DNA of 49,487 nucleotides from Methanolinea sp. (GCA_029907345.1 JARYMB010000005.1:69485-118971), one strand, 5' to 3'; positions 34,628-45,005 are shown, counted from the stretch's first letter. Translations and numbers: made by a program. The notes: generated by a model not told the origin, from the sequence alone.

Positions 34628-35992
34628 TCATTGGTCCTTTCTCTCCCGTGGCTTCCGCCGCACCAGGGCCGTGAACCGTTTTCCCCTCGTAAGCACGATA
34701 TAGGCCCCCACGAGCACCACGATCCCGATGATAACGAGGAGACCGGGGTTACCCAGCACGGCCATGACCCCTGTGAGCGGGACCACCTCTACCGGCACCT
34801 TGATCCTGTCAGAGACCTGGTCGTTTCCCAGCGTATCGCGGAACCGGATCTCGGTATCGAGGCCATACTCCTTGACCGTGGCATCCCGGTCGACGGTGAC
34901 CTCGAAACGGGCAACTTTTGTCTCCCCCGGGAGCATGTCCCCAAGGTAGGCGAGGTCATCGTCGCTCATGAAGGGATCGGCGGGGTAGAGGCGGACTTGG
35001 GCGTCGGTGACTGCAAAAGACCCGGTATTCCGAAAGGCAATCTTCAAGGTCCCTTTCGAACCGGGGGATACCGGGTCGGGGGGAGTGGCAACCTCAAAGG
35101 TCATTTTCCCTCCCACAGGCACCCCGATTGTCAGGGGATCAGTGGAGCGCTGTTTTCCCTCGCTATCCGTGTAATCCACGATGATGTCCACAGGGTACAC
35201 CCCCGAAACGGCATCCCGGGCAGCCGCAACCTTAAACCGGAGATCCCTGGTATCCCCCGGCGGAAAACGTCCAATGAAAATACTCCCGGCCAGGGGTGTC
35301 ACCGGGCTTGTGCCGCTCCTTGCGAGCCGGACAACTGAATCACGCCCCTCTTCGTTGCCAGCGTTCCCAAGCCGCAGGGAGAGGTATCCTTCACTCCCGG
35401 CAAAGACGGACTCGGTGGTGACGGCATTCACGTCGGGTATAATTTTTCCCTTTACGTGAACAGGGAGCGCGAGTGTGACGGCCTTTTGCTTGTAGTGATA
35501 GTGCAGGGCATCCTGCCCGTACTGTTCCGCGGAATCGAGGTAGGTATAGGTGATGTTCAGGGGGATGATGTACGTGCCTGACTGTGCATCGGGAAGCACG
35601 CGGGCATTGAAATTGACTCCCACGCTCGATCCCCCCTTCAGATCCCCCACCATCTGCGGGTCAGAGGTGATGATGAGCGGTGCATCCCCGGGACCCAGAG
35701 CGACCGTCATCAGTTTCGCCGTGCTCGGCATATCGACAGGCGTCAGGGTGGTCGGGTAGGTAAAGGTATATTCGATCAACCCGCTGTTCTGGATGACCAC
35801 CGGAATGGTGACATCCTCACCCGGGTAGAATTCATTCGATCCCCTGACCGCTGCAGAGAGCTCCGGGTTTCCGCCGAGGTACCTCTCTCCGGCACACACC
35901 GGGACTGCAAGCACCCCCGCGAACAGCACGCAGAACAACAGTCCCGGTATTTTCTTCTTCCATGATTTGGGTGAAGACTGGTGTTTTTTCAT
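34628..35992 (-). CDS. COG1361-type membrane-anchored surface protein
   Basis: This 454-residue exported protein has a signal peptide (about 12-34), three to four immunoglobulin-like beta-sandwich modules (for example YPGEDVTIPVVIQNSGLIEY, SLRLGNAGNEE and SPGSKGTLKIAFRNTGSFAV), and a C-terminal membrane helix (about 422-444) with a basic tail (RRKPRERKDQ). Such S-layer-domain proteins are often encoded beside ABC exporters in methanogens. It lies between marR and the ATPase gene and may be the extracytoplasmic part of the export machine (inference). Confidence 0.83.
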   Translation of the reverse strand: MKKHQSSPKSWKKKIPGLLFCVLFAGVLAVPVCAGERYLGGNPELSAAVRGSNEFYPGEDVTIPVVIQNSGLIEYTFTYPTTLTPVDMPSTAKLMTVALGPGDAPLIITSDPQMVGDLKGGSSVGVNFNARVLPDAQSGTYIIPLNITYTYLDSAEQYGQDALHYHYKQKAVTLALPVHVKGKIIPDVNAVTTESVFAGSEGYLSLRLGNAGNEEGRDSVVRLARSGTSPVTPLAGSIFIGRFPPGDTRDLRFKVAAARDAVSGVYPVDIIVDYTDSEGKQRSTDPLTIGVPVGGKMTFEVATPPDPVSPGSKGTLKIAFRNTGSFAVTDAQVRLYPADPFMSDDDLAYLGDMLPGETKVARFEVTVDRDATVKEYGLDTEIRFRDTLGNDQVSDRIKVPVEVVPLTGVMAVLGNPGLLVIIGIVVLVGAYIVLTRGKRFTALVRRKPRERKDQ

Positions 35993-36037
35993 CCTTTTTC
36001 CATCCTGTCAGAGTCAATTGGCCCCTCGTGTGCGCAT

Positions 36038-36475
36038 TCAGGTAATTTTTTCGAGCACTTTTCGTATCGTGCCGAGTGCATGGGAGAGATCTCTCACATC
36101 TCCCTCTTCGAGTTTCGAGATCAACTCCCCGACCTGGTCCTTCAAACGTCCCCGGGTTTTCCCAAACCATTCCCTCCCGGCATCGGTGATGGAGATTATC
36201 AGGACCCGCCGGTCTTTTTCATCAGGGCGCCTTTCGGCATGGCCTTCTGCGATCAGGCCGTCGATGAGCTTCGTCATGTATGGCCGGGACACGAAGAGGC
36301 GCGTTCCTATCTCTGAAATGGGGAGCGGCCCTTCGATCATGAGTATTTTGAGAATGCGAAAGCGCATCATTTCCAGTGTCGACAGAACCATCCTGGCGTG
36401 TAATTTCCGGAAGAGGAGGGGATAGAGCTGCAACAACCCTTCAGTGACCTCGTCGAGTTTCTGGTCCCTCGCCAT
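36038..36475 (-). CDS. MarR-family transcriptional regulator
   Basis: The 145-residue winged-helix protein has a helix-turn-helix at LPISEIGTRLFVSRPYMTKL, a wing with DEKDRRVLIISITDAG and a C-terminal dimerisation helix (LKDQVGELISKLEEGD). It is the first gene of an operon that continues with the surface protein and the ABC exporter. Two palindromes cover its promoter, so it probably represses its own operon and is released by a substrate of the exporter. Confidence 0.9.
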   Translation of the reverse strand: MARDQKLDEVTEGLLQLYPLLFRKLHARMVLSTLEMMRFRILKILMIEGPLPISEIGTRLFVSRPYMTKLIDGLIAEGHAERRPDEKDRRVLIISITDAGREWFGKTRGRLKDQVGELISKLEEGDVRDLSHALGTIRKVLEKIT

Positions 36476-36494
36476 GATCTATCTCTGGATCGTT

Positions 36495-36526
36495 TTAACG
36501 GTTAATAGTTTTCTTGATGAACTATT
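36495..36526. promoter_or_regulatory. Probable MarR operators over the marR promoter
   Basis: TTAAC-G-GTTAA (36495-36505) and AATAGTT-9 nt-AACTATT (36504-36510/36520-36526) overlap each other 20-50 bases before ATG 36475. On the minus strand the same region supplies the TATA-like AACTATTAACC. Binding there would block TBP. Confidence 0.55.
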
Positions 36527-36632
36527 TTCTCCCGGATGCAGGCAATCGTCCCCATGCCTCCCTGGGTCTTTGCCGTTTCCAGGAGAACTCAAAAAAAAGT
36601 GGTCGTCTGCCCCCGGAGGATCTCCTTTCCGG

Positions 36633-39029
36633 TCAGGGGCCCGGATAATACTCTTTCAGGATCTTGGCCATCTCTTTCAGGCGCTTGTCCACCCGGTCAT
36701 TGACGGTGCCTTCCTCGAAGGTCCCATCCGGCTGCCTTTTCCCTGCCCGCACGCCCGTGAGAACCTCGATCCCTTCATCGATGGTACTGACGGGGTATAT
36801 GGCAAATTTTCCCTCTTTCGCCGCCTCGATGACCTCCTCCTTGAGCATCAGGTTCTGCACGTTGCTCGACGGGATCATGACACCCTGCTTTCCGGTGAGC
36901 CCTTTTGCCCTGCATACCTCGAAGTATCCCTCGATCTTCTCGTTCACTCCGCCGATTGCCTGGATCTCCCCCTTCTGGTTCACCGAGCCGGTAACAGCGA
37001 TAGCCTGGTTGATGGGCAGGCCGGAGAGCGCGGAGAGAATTGCATAGAGCTCGGTGCTCGACGCACTGTCACCATCCACGCCCTCGTAGCTCTGTTCGAA
37101 GACGAGCCGCGCGGAGAGGGAGAGGGGTTTGTCCTGGGCATACCTGTCGTTGAGGAACCCGGATATGATGAGCACCCCCTTGGTATGGGTCGGGCCTCCC
37201 ATGGCAGCCTCCCTCTCGATATCGATGATCCCGCCCCGGCCGATGCCGACGCTGGCAGTGACACGCGATGGCCTCCCGAACTCGATGTCCCCGACGCCTA
37301 TCACGGAGAGCCCGTTGATCTGCCCGACTTTCTCCCCCTCGGTCGAGATCAGGAAGATGCCCTTGCGGATGAACTCCTGGATCTTTTCCTGTATCAGGTT
37401 CGACCGGTATATCTTCTCTTCAATGGCCTTGAGGACATGCCGGGCTGTTGTGTATTCTGACTGGTCCCCTCCTGCATAGTAACTGGCTTCCCGGATGATG
37501 TCGGCCACGTCGGAGAACCGCGTGGTGAGCTTGGCCTGGTCTTCCGCGAGGCGCGAACCGTACTCGATCACCTTTGCCACCGCGGACTTGTCCAGGTGAC
37601 GGAGGTTGAGATCCCTGCAGATCCCGCAGATGAAAGAGGCATAATTCCGGACGTTCTCCTCCGTGCGGTCCATGGTGATATCGAACTCTGCCTTGACCTT
37701 GAAGAGTTCGGGAAAATCCGGGTCCTGGGTAAAGAGGATCTGGAAGATCTGCGGGGTGCCGATGATGACCACCTTGAGGGAGAGCGGGATGGGTTCGGGC
37801 TTGATCCCCTTCGTTGATATGAACCCCATCCGTTCACCGGGTTCCTCGACGACCACCTCCCCGGTCTTGAGTGTGGTCTTGAGGCTGTCCCAGGAATAGG
37901 GGTTCCGGAAGAGGTCTTCGGCCATCATCACCAGGTACCCGCCGTTCGCCCTGTGAATCGAACCCGGGCGGATCATGGTAAAGTCGGTCGTTACCACCCC
38001 GTACTGGACCTCTTTCTCGATCTTTCCGAACAGGTTCTGGTAGGAGGGGTTCTGCTCGTAGATCACCGGGGCACCCTCGTTTTCGGAATTGTCCACGATG
38101 ACGTTCACGTCATACTTCCTGAAGACGAGATCCCTGGCCAGGGGATTGGGGAAGGGAGACGATGTCTGCTGCGGGGGTGGTTCAGGCAGGAACTGCGGGA
38201 TGTTCTCCACGATGTCTTTCTGGACAGCCCCGATGTAGGCATGGATCTCGTCGACCTTTTCGTACTTGTCCTTGAGCGCTGCGATCCGGTGACCGATTGC
38301 ATTCAGGACAACATCACGGTTCAGTTGCTCAATGATGTCCTCTCCTTTCTGGTCGAGATCCCGCAACTGCCGGAAGGTGTTCCGGAGCTCGGCAAGGAGC
38401 TCTTCCCTCCGTTTCTGGTACTGCACCTGGACCTCCTGGGGCAGGGTGACAAACTCCTCCTGCGGGTATGCCTCCCCGTTCTCCTTGAGCGGTATGGTGA
38501 GCAGGCCCTGGGGCCCGGGCTGGATGAGGAACCCTTTACTCCGGGCTACCTCGTCGATATGAGCTATCAACTGCGCTTTTTCGTCCCCGATCCCATGGAT
38601 GGCGGCATCATGGCGGTTGGCATAGTCTTCGCTGTCGAATACCTGGGGGATGGCCCGTTTTGCCTCCGCGATGAAGGTGGCCATGTCCTCCCTGAATTGT
38701 TTTCCCATGCCGGAAGGGAGGCGGATCGCGTTTGGTTCATAGGGATTTTCGAAATTGTTGACGTAAATCCAGTCGTTGCCGCGGGGTTTCGTCTTCGAGA
38801 GCTCGTCGATGAACTTTTTGACCGCGGATTTCCTGCCGGTCCCGTGCATCCCGGACACGAAGACGTTGAACCCTCTCTCGTCGATGTTCAACCCGAACGT
38901 GAGCGCGGAGAGCGCCCTCTTCTGGCCGATGATCTCCCTGAGGGGCTGGAGATCTCTGGTGCTTTCGCACTCGACCAGGGATTCATCGAAGCTGTTCCGG
39001 TACTGCCCGGGCGATAAGGGTATGGTCAT
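36633..39029 (-). CDS. Lon-related ATP-dependent protease (AAA_32 plus Lon_C)
   Basis: This 798-residue cytosolic protein has an N-terminal AAA module with the P-loop-like GMHGTGRKSAVKKF (60-73). A long coiled-coil insertion (about 185-260) and the strand VYEQNPSYQNLFGKIE follow. The AAA second part contains HRANGGYLVMMAEDLF and VVIIGTPQIFQILF. The C-terminal Lon protease domain has the catalytic Ser in GVDGDSASSTELYA and the Lys in GGVNEKIEGYFE. There is no membrane anchor, unlike the usual archaeal LonB. The family matches Lon-related YcbZ-type proteases. The P-loop has Arg before Lys (GTGRKS). Confidence 0.92.
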   Translation of the reverse strand: MTIPLSPGQYRNSFDESLVECESTRDLQPLREIIGQKRALSALTFGLNIDERGFNVFVSGMHGTGRKSAVKKFIDELSKTKPRGNDWIYVNNFENPYEPNAIRLPSGMGKQFREDMATFIAEAKRAIPQVFDSEDYANRHDAAIHGIGDEKAQLIAHIDEVARSKGFLIQPGPQGLLTIPLKENGEAYPQEEFVTLPQEVQVQYQKRREELLAELRNTFRQLRDLDQKGEDIIEQLNRDVVLNAIGHRIAALKDKYEKVDEIHAYIGAVQKDIVENIPQFLPEPPPQQTSSPFPNPLARDLVFRKYDVNVIVDNSENEGAPVIYEQNPSYQNLFGKIEKEVQYGVVTTDFTMIRPGSIHRANGGYLVMMAEDLFRNPYSWDSLKTTLKTGEVVVEEPGERMGFISTKGIKPEPIPLSLKVVIIGTPQIFQILFTQDPDFPELFKVKAEFDITMDRTEENVRNYASFICGICRDLNLRHLDKSAVAKVIEYGSRLAEDQAKLTTRFSDVADIIREASYYAGGDQSEYTTARHVLKAIEEKIYRSNLIQEKIQEFIRKGIFLISTEGEKVGQINGLSVIGVGDIEFGRPSRVTASVGIGRGGIIDIEREAAMGGPTHTKGVLIISGFLNDRYAQDKPLSLSARLVFEQSYEGVDGDSASSTELYAILSALSGLPINQAIAVTGSVNQKGEIQAIGGVNEKIEGYFEVCRAKGLTGKQGVMIPSSNVQNLMLKEEVIEAAKEGKFAIYPVSTIDEGIEVLTGVRAGKRQPDGTFEEGTVNDRVDKRLKEMAKILKEYYPGP

Positions 39030-39426
39030 GTCTCGTTCACTTCACACGTGGAGCCATTGTCACGACAGCATATCAGTCTTCTGAAGAGGGGGAGCCCCGC
39101 CTCCTGGTGAAAGTTCTTCCCCTCCGGGACCAAACACCCGGAATGGGAGCCTTTTTTCGCGGGTCCGGGGAAAATAAGGGAGAATGGCGGGATGCGTGTT
39201 CCCCGCCGCCCGGTTGCCTTCCCTCCAGGCCCCGGTTCCCCGTGATACCTCCCCCTGTTCTGTCGGGATTCGCCGCAACCCCCGCGGAGGGAATTGCTTT
39301 TCCTTGTTTTCGAAGAAGGCTCCGCATAGCATCATTTATCTGTGCAGGAATTCACTCACTATTCAACCGTGCGGGAACCCGGCCACGGTATTCGCTGCAC
39401 CGGCCGGGCCACCGGGGGGGATCACC
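39030..39426. other. Intergenic region between divergent protease genes
   Basis: This should hold the two divergent promoters. A TATA-like CATTTATCTG (about 39330) could serve the aminopeptidase. Open frames on both strands are proline- and arginine-rich and not protein-like. No repeat or hairpin of note. Confidence 0.4.
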
Positions 39427-42276
39427 GTGGCTGTCCAGGAACAGAACCATTCACGCCTTTTTAGGTACTATCCCGGGGACTTTGGCGCACTGACGGTCAA
39501 AGTCATCCACATGGACCTGGTCTTTGATGTGCATGACAATTACACGCGTACAACGTCCCGGATGACCGTCGAGGTCCTCGAAACGCCGATCACAGAACTT
39601 GCATTCAACGCGTGTGACCTCGACATCCTCTCTGTCTCCTGTGACGGTGTCCCGGTCAGATCCACGTACGACCGGGCACGAAACATCCTGACAATCGCGT
39701 TTGATTCCGCCCCTGCTCCCCGCACCCGGCTCACCATCGGGACGGAGAGCATCTGCCGGCCGAGCGATCACGTCCTGGAAGGGCTCTACTACGACCGCAC
39801 TCCTCCGGGAGCCCCTCCCACCCAGATCACCCAGTGCCAGCAGTGGGGGTTCCAGCGGATAGTCCCCTGCATCGACGACATGACGGCAAAGTGTACCTAT
39901 ACGACCACCATCATTGCCGACGAACGGTACACAAGCCTCCTCTCGAACGGGGATGTCGCCGTCCCCCGCCATCCTGCAGGCCCCGGCCGGGTGAGCATCA
40001 CCTACGACAACACCGTGACCCCCATGGCCCCCTACCTCTTCTTCCTTTGCGTCGGCACCTATGACACCCACACCCGGGATTTCGAGTACCCGGACGGTCA
40101 CCGGTTCACCCTTGAACTCCTGGTCCCCCCGGGTTCGGACCCGTCGGTCGCGGACTATGCCCTCCAGGTGCTCGCAGATGCCATCCTCTGGGTGTACCTC
40201 TTCACCGGCCCGGGGACGTACGGGCATTCCCGGGAAAAGGAGGAGATCATCGCCCTTTCCAGGGAACGGGACCGGCTTAAGCGGGAGAAGGCCCCAAGCC
40301 CGGCGGACCTGGCATCTGTCCGGTCCCGCCTTTTTGACCTCTCCCGGACAATTACCCCCGGCTACAGGTACACCGGCACCGTGTACAGGGAGATCGGAAT
40401 GCAGAATTCGGATTTCGGGGGCATGGAGAACGTCGGCAATACGACCATTACCATGAACCGGATCATGCCCTACCCCCGGATGACTGATCCCGCGTTCGAA
40501 TACATGGTCCGCGTCAAGGTCCACGAGTTCTACCATAACCTGAACGGGTCTGAAGTGACGGGAAAGACCCCCTTTGAGCTCTGGCTCAACGAGGCGGTGA
40601 CGGCTTTTATGGAAAACAGGTACCACGCCTACCTCTTCGGGGAGGACTATTCCCGGCTCGAGACCGTCCTTGGTCTCTATGCGCCCTCGACCGGCACGTT
40701 TGCCCTGGACGCCGGGTCGACATCGATGCCCATCGAGCCCGACGGGTTCAACGACCCCAATGACCTGATCACCGGGATCACGTACGTGAAGGCGGCCGAA
40801 TTCGTCCGGATGATCGAGACACTGATGGGAAAGGAGCAGTTCGTCCGGGGGCTCGACCTCTACCATTCCCGGTACCGGCACGGCAATGCCACCTGGCAGC
40901 AGTGGGTTTCGGCGATGGAGGAGGTCTCGGGCCAGGATTTTTCCGGGATGGCACGGACCTGGCTGAAGCAGACGGGGTTTCCGGTCGTCACGGTCCGGGG
41001 CCGGTACGATCCCGATCGCCGGATCTATCGGATGACCGTCAGGCAGCACGTGCCCCAAAAGGGAGGTTACTGGACGTTTCCCTTCCGGGCAGCGCTGGTC
41101 GACGGCGGCGGCCACGATATCGCAGAAACCCTTGTCCGGATCAAGGGACCAAAGACAGAGATCACCTTCCCGGACGTTGACGAGCCCGCGTTCCTCTCCC
41201 TGAACCGGGGACACACCTTCTACGGGAAGGTCTCACCGGATGCCGGCCCGTCGGAACTTTTTCTCCAGGCTGTTTTTGACGGGGACCGGGTGAACCGGTT
41301 CATCGCCCTGTACCGGCTTGCGGAGCGGGAGATGATCCGCCTCGTCGAAGAGCCCGGGAGTGTCCCCTCCGATGCATACCTTGACCTCTATTTCCGCATC
41401 CTTTCCGACGATGCCCTCTCTTCCGACGTGGGCGGACTCCTCCTGACACTCTTTGACGGCGTGGATTCCCCGGACTACGCTCACCGGTACGGGGCACTAT
41501 ACAGGGCACGGAGGACGATCGAGCATTCGCTTGCCTCCCGGCACGAACGTGCACTCCGTGACCTCTATGACCGCTATGACCTGAGAGTTCCCCTCACCGA
41601 CCCCATGGATGTCCAGGTGAGGGCAATCAAGAAAAGGCAGGTGAAGAATACCTGCCTGGCGCTCCTTTCGACCCTCGACAGCCCCGCGGTCCATTCCCTG
41701 ATCCGTGCGCAGATTACCACGGGAGCGGTTGCAACCGACCGCCTGCGGGCGTTTTCCCTTTACCTGGAGACCACGGCACCGGACCGCCCCGGAATCCTGG
41801 AAAAGGTCGCAAAGGATGCGGCCGGTCACCCCGTCAGCTGGGAGGCATACCTCGCGGCGGTCGGGGGGTGCTCGGCGCCCGATGCGGTGACCCTGATCCG
41901 CCGGGCGAAAAAATCGGAGCGTTTTGATATCACCCAGGTGAACGATCACCGGGCGCTCTTTGGCTCCTTTGCCGCGAACAGGAAGGTCTCGCTCCAGACG
42001 GCGGAGGGACGCGGCCTGCTCCAGGAGATCCTCCTTTCGCTTGCACCGGTGAACCAGACCTCGGTGGTCTCCCTGCTCCGGGCGTTTGATGCCGTTGACA
42101 TGATGGAGGAGGAATACCACGAACCGCTCATCGACCTTCTCGTCTCGGTTCAAAAGAGGCTCGATCCTTCCCGGCAGGCCGTGGTGCTGCACACCATCCG
42201 GCGTCTCCTCGCCGGTGCACCGCGTGCCGTCAGGGAATGGGAGGCAACGCACGGCCCCGTGCCGGGATCCGCATGA
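39427..42276 (+). CDS. M1-family zinc aminopeptidase (PepN-like)
   Basis: The 949-residue enzyme removes N-terminal residues from peptides. The N-terminal beta domain starts at VIHMDLVFDVHDNYT. The substrate-binding motif is GGMEN (331-335; usually GAMEN). The zinc site is HEFYH (366-370) with Glu389 in LWLNEAVTAF, the exact HEXXH-18-E spacing. A beta sandwich (about 560-640) and a long helical C-terminal domain follow, as in PepN. GTG 39427 is preferred; the frame is open to 39184, but that part is not domain-like. No signal peptide, so it is cytosolic. Confidence 0.93.
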   Translation: MAVQEQNHSRLFRYYPGDFGALTVKVIHMDLVFDVHDNYTRTTSRMTVEVLETPITELAFNACDLDILSVSCDGVPVRSTYDRARNILTIAFDSAPAPRTRLTIGTESICRPSDHVLEGLYYDRTPPGAPPTQITQCQQWGFQRIVPCIDDMTAKCTYTTTIIADERYTSLLSNGDVAVPRHPAGPGRVSITYDNTVTPMAPYLFFLCVGTYDTHTRDFEYPDGHRFTLELLVPPGSDPSVADYALQVLADAILWVYLFTGPGTYGHSREKEEIIALSRERDRLKREKAPSPADLASVRSRLFDLSRTITPGYRYTGTVYREIGMQNSDFGGMENVGNTTITMNRIMPYPRMTDPAFEYMVRVKVHEFYHNLNGSEVTGKTPFELWLNEAVTAFMENRYHAYLFGEDYSRLETVLGLYAPSTGTFALDAGSTSMPIEPDGFNDPNDLITGITYVKAAEFVRMIETLMGKEQFVRGLDLYHSRYRHGNATWQQWVSAMEEVSGQDFSGMARTWLKQTGFPVVTVRGRYDPDRRIYRMTVRQHVPQKGGYWTFPFRAALVDGGGHDIAETLVRIKGPKTEITFPDVDEPAFLSLNRGHTFYGKVSPDAGPSELFLQAVFDGDRVNRFIALYRLAEREMIRLVEEPGSVPSDAYLDLYFRILSDDALSSDVGGLLLTLFDGVDSPDYAHRYGALYRARRTIEHSLASRHERALRDLYDRYDLRVPLTDPMDVQVRAIKKRQVKNTCLALLSTLDSPAVHSLIRAQITTGAVATDRLRAFSLYLETTAPDRPGILEKVAKDAAGHPVSWEAYLAAVGGCSAPDAVTLIRRAKKSERFDITQVNDHRALFGSFAANRKVSLQTAEGRGLLQEILLSLAPVNQTSVVSLLRAFDAVDMMEEEYHEPLIDLLVSVQKRLDPSRQAVVLHTIRRLLAGAPRAVREWEATHGPVPGSA

Positions 42277-42392
42277 ACCCGACCGATCCTCTCTGCCCGG
42301 GTCGTCTTTCCCGGCGGCTTGGAATTTGCCGGGCCCTGTCCGGGCAATCTTATCGAAATACGGGATGCATCCCCCCTTACCCGGTGTGAACA

Positions 42393-43778
42393 ATGACAGA
42401 ACTCGCACGGTCGCTTGGACTCTGGACGGCAGCAGGTATCGGGATAGGTGCGATCATCGGGACCGGAATCTTTGTCCTCATCGGTGTCGCCGCCGGGCTT
42501 GCCGGGCCGTCAGTCATTCTCTCGTTCCTCGTCGCGGGATTTGTCGCACTCCTGTCCGGTTTGTCGGCGGCAGAACTCTCCTCGTTCATCACCGAGGCCG
42601 GCGCCTCGTACATCTACACCACGAAAGCCTTCGGTGCATTCCCCGGATTTATCGTCGGGTGGATGAAATCGTTCGACTACATCATCGGGGCAAGCGCCGT
42701 CAGCCTCGGGTTTGCTGCCTACCTGGCCTATTTCCTCGGGATAACTCCCGTAAACGCGACGCTGGTGGCGATCGGGACCGCCTGGCCGCTCGTCCTGATG
42801 CTGCTGAACCTGAAAGGGATGAGGGAAGCTTCGGGTGCCAACAACCTCCTTGTCATCCTGAAAGTCTCGGCCCTCGTCCTCTTCATCACGGTAGGAGGCA
42901 TCTACATCCTCCTCCACGGGGATTATTCCCACTACTCCCCGTTTTTCCCCCATGGGATCAAGGGGATGCTGACCGGCGCCTCGATCATTTTCTTTGCGTT
43001 CATCGGGTTCAACACGGTGGCCATGGTCGCCGAAGAGGTCAGGGACCCGGAACGAAACGTTCACCGGGCGATTATTCTTTCCTTTGCGGTATGCACCCTC
43101 CTCTACATCGGGGTCGCGATCGTCGCAGTCGGGCTCGTCGACTGGCAGACCCTCGGGACGTCAAAAGCCCCGCTGGAACTGGCACTGGGGATTGCGACTG
43201 CCAACCCCTTTTTCCTCAAGTTCGTTGCCGTCTCGGCCCTCTTTGCAACCACGTCCGTGATCCTCTCATCCATGATCGGCGCATCGAGGGCACTGTTCGC
43301 GATGGCGAGGCAGGGCGATATTCCCCGGGCCCTCTCGAGGATCTCGTCGCGGGGAATCCCTTCCGCGACCGTTGTCCTCAGCGGCGTTGTCATCAGCCTC
43401 ATCGTCCTGCTGACCAATGCAGACCTCGAATGGCTCGCATCCATCTTCAATTTTGGAACCCTGCTCACGTTCTTTTTCATCAATGCAAGCCTGCTCCGGC
43501 TCAGGCGGACGATGCCGGATGCAAACCGCCTGTTCAGGGTGCCGCTCTATCCTTACACCCCGGTTCTCGGTCTCGCCAGCTGTATCGCGCTCGCATTCTT
43601 CCTCAACATCAACGCCATCGTTGCCGGTGCAGGCTGGATATGCGTGGGAGTCCTCGCGTACGTGGTCAACCGGGGGCATGAAAAGAAACAGGGCAAGCGG
43701 CCCGGAGGCGGGCGGGGGTGGCCGGGAGATTCCCCCGATGCCGCGCCTAGTGCAGGAGGAAGAACAGGATCAGGATGA
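42393..43778 (+). CDS. APC-superfamily amino acid permease
   Basis: This 461-residue membrane protein has 12 predicted helices. The family start AGIGIGAIIGTGIFVLIGVAAG is helix 1, and FIGFNTVAMVAEEVRDPERN is the conserved helix 6 to loop motif. The last 35 residues are a charged, glycine-rich tail. It probably imports a cationic or neutral amino acid. Its 3' end overlaps the next, convergent permease gene by 32 bases. Confidence 0.9.
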   Translation: MTELARSLGLWTAAGIGIGAIIGTGIFVLIGVAAGLAGPSVILSFLVAGFVALLSGLSAAELSSFITEAGASYIYTTKAFGAFPGFIVGWMKSFDYIIGASAVSLGFAAYLAYFLGITPVNATLVAIGTAWPLVLMLLNLKGMREASGANNLLVILKVSALVLFITVGGIYILLHGDYSHYSPFFPHGIKGMLTGASIIFFAFIGFNTVAMVAEEVRDPERNVHRAIILSFAVCTLLYIGVAIVAVGLVDWQTLGTSKAPLELALGIATANPFFLKFVAVSALFATTSVILSSMIGASRALFAMARQGDIPRALSRISSRGIPSATVVLSGVVISLIVLLTNADLEWLASIFNFGTLLTFFFINASLLRLRRTMPDANRLFRVPLYPYTPVLGLASCIALAFFLNINAIVAGAGWICVGVLAYVVNRGHEKKQGKRPGGGRGWPGDSPDAAPSAGGRTGSG

Positions 43779-44931
43779 TGACCGAGACCAGGGCACCTGC
43801 CCCGGAAACAATTCTCCGGCTCTTTTCCCGGAACGTGATGCACGCACCGATGCAGAAGGAGATGTAGGGAACCAGTATCGTGATCACCGAGAGTATCGCC
43901 AGCCTGCTGAACTCGTTTGAGAAGAACAGCATCAGTGCGGTGACACCGCAGCAGAGGACGAGTGAAAATCCCGGTGTTCCCTGCCTGTTCAGGCGGGCGA
44001 GACCTTTTATGTGATATTCGACCCCCATGCTGTGCATGACACGCGACGCTGCAACGATGTATGCGTTCATTGCCGAGAGCATGGCAAAGATTCCGACCAG
44101 TGCGACCACGGTGCCGCTGTACGGGAAAAGGCGGGACGCAGCCGTCGCAAGGGGGGCGGGAGATGCGGCGAGGGTGGCACACCCCGTGCTCCCGATGAGA
44201 GCAAGGTTCAGCAGGAGATAGATCGCGGTCACCGTGACCATGACGATGCATAGCGACCGGGCGACCGCCCGGCAGTCTCTCATCTCGCCGACCGGAATGG
44301 CGCTGATCTCAAAGCCGGTAAACGGCCAGTATACGATGATTATCGTGGAGAAGAGTCCCATGAACGAGAACGGGACATCCTGCACGAGGTTTTCCACTTT
44401 CATAAACGGCAGGAGGGCCGCGGTGATGACAACCAGGGGCAGGATCTTCAGAAGGGTGAGGATATTTTCCATCATTCCCGAGAGTGATATGCCGGCGATG
44501 TTTATGGCACAGAACGCGGATATGACAAGGATCTCGATGGCCAAGACATGCCCGATACCAAAAAACGAGAGGTACTGTCCTATCCCGGCAGCGATGGTTG
44601 CGATGCCAAAGACCGACGAGATGGTATAGAGGGAGACGAGGATTGCGGCCGCCTTTCGTCCAAACAGCGTGCTGAATATCGCGAAAAATGTGCCATTCCT
44701 CCCGAACCCCGCAAAGACCCACGCGAGGGAGACCATGACGAGGGTGGCAGATACCGCAACGATGCCCCATGCGACAAGCGACGCGGGCCCAAGGATCCCT
44801 GCCGCGATCCCCGGCACGACGAAGATACCGGAGCCGATGGTCCCCCCGATGCCAAGGCTCACGAGTTCGAGCTGCCCGAGTGACCGTCGAAATGTCCCTT
44901 CTTCAATTGTCTCCCTGCCCGTACCTTTCAC
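43747..44931 (-). CDS. APC-superfamily amino acid/polyamine transporter
   Basis: This 394-residue membrane protein has about 11-12 helices. Helix 1 is LVSLGIGGTIGSGIFVVPGI and the helix 6 equivalent is YWPFTGFEISAIPVGEMRDC. It ends without a hydrophilic tail (ILFFLLH). The start is GTG 44931. It is a paralogue of the permease at 42393 only at superfamily level, in convergent orientation, with the 3' ends overlapping by 32 bases. Substrate unknown. Confidence 0.87.
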   Translation of the reverse strand: MKGTGRETIEEGTFRRSLGQLELVSLGIGGTIGSGIFVVPGIAAGILGPASLVAWGIVAVSATLVMVSLAWVFAGFGRNGTFFAIFSTLFGRKAAAILVSLYTISSVFGIATIAAGIGQYLSFFGIGHVLAIEILVISAFCAINIAGISLSGMMENILTLLKILPLVVITAALLPFMKVENLVQDVPFSFMGLFSTIIIVYWPFTGFEISAIPVGEMRDCRAVARSLCIVMVTVTAIYLLLNLALIGSTGCATLAASPAPLATAASRLFPYSGTVVALVGIFAMLSAMNAYIVAASRVMHSMGVEYHIKGLARLNRQGTPGFSLVLCCGVTALMLFFSNEFSRLAILSVITILVPYISFCIGACITFREKSRRIVSGAGALVSVIILILFFLLH

Positions 44932-45005
44932 CCTGTTCCCGTGGATTTCGAAATACCTCGCTTCAAACCGGAAAAGCTTTCCCTAAGCTGATCGACATAT
45001 TCTCA

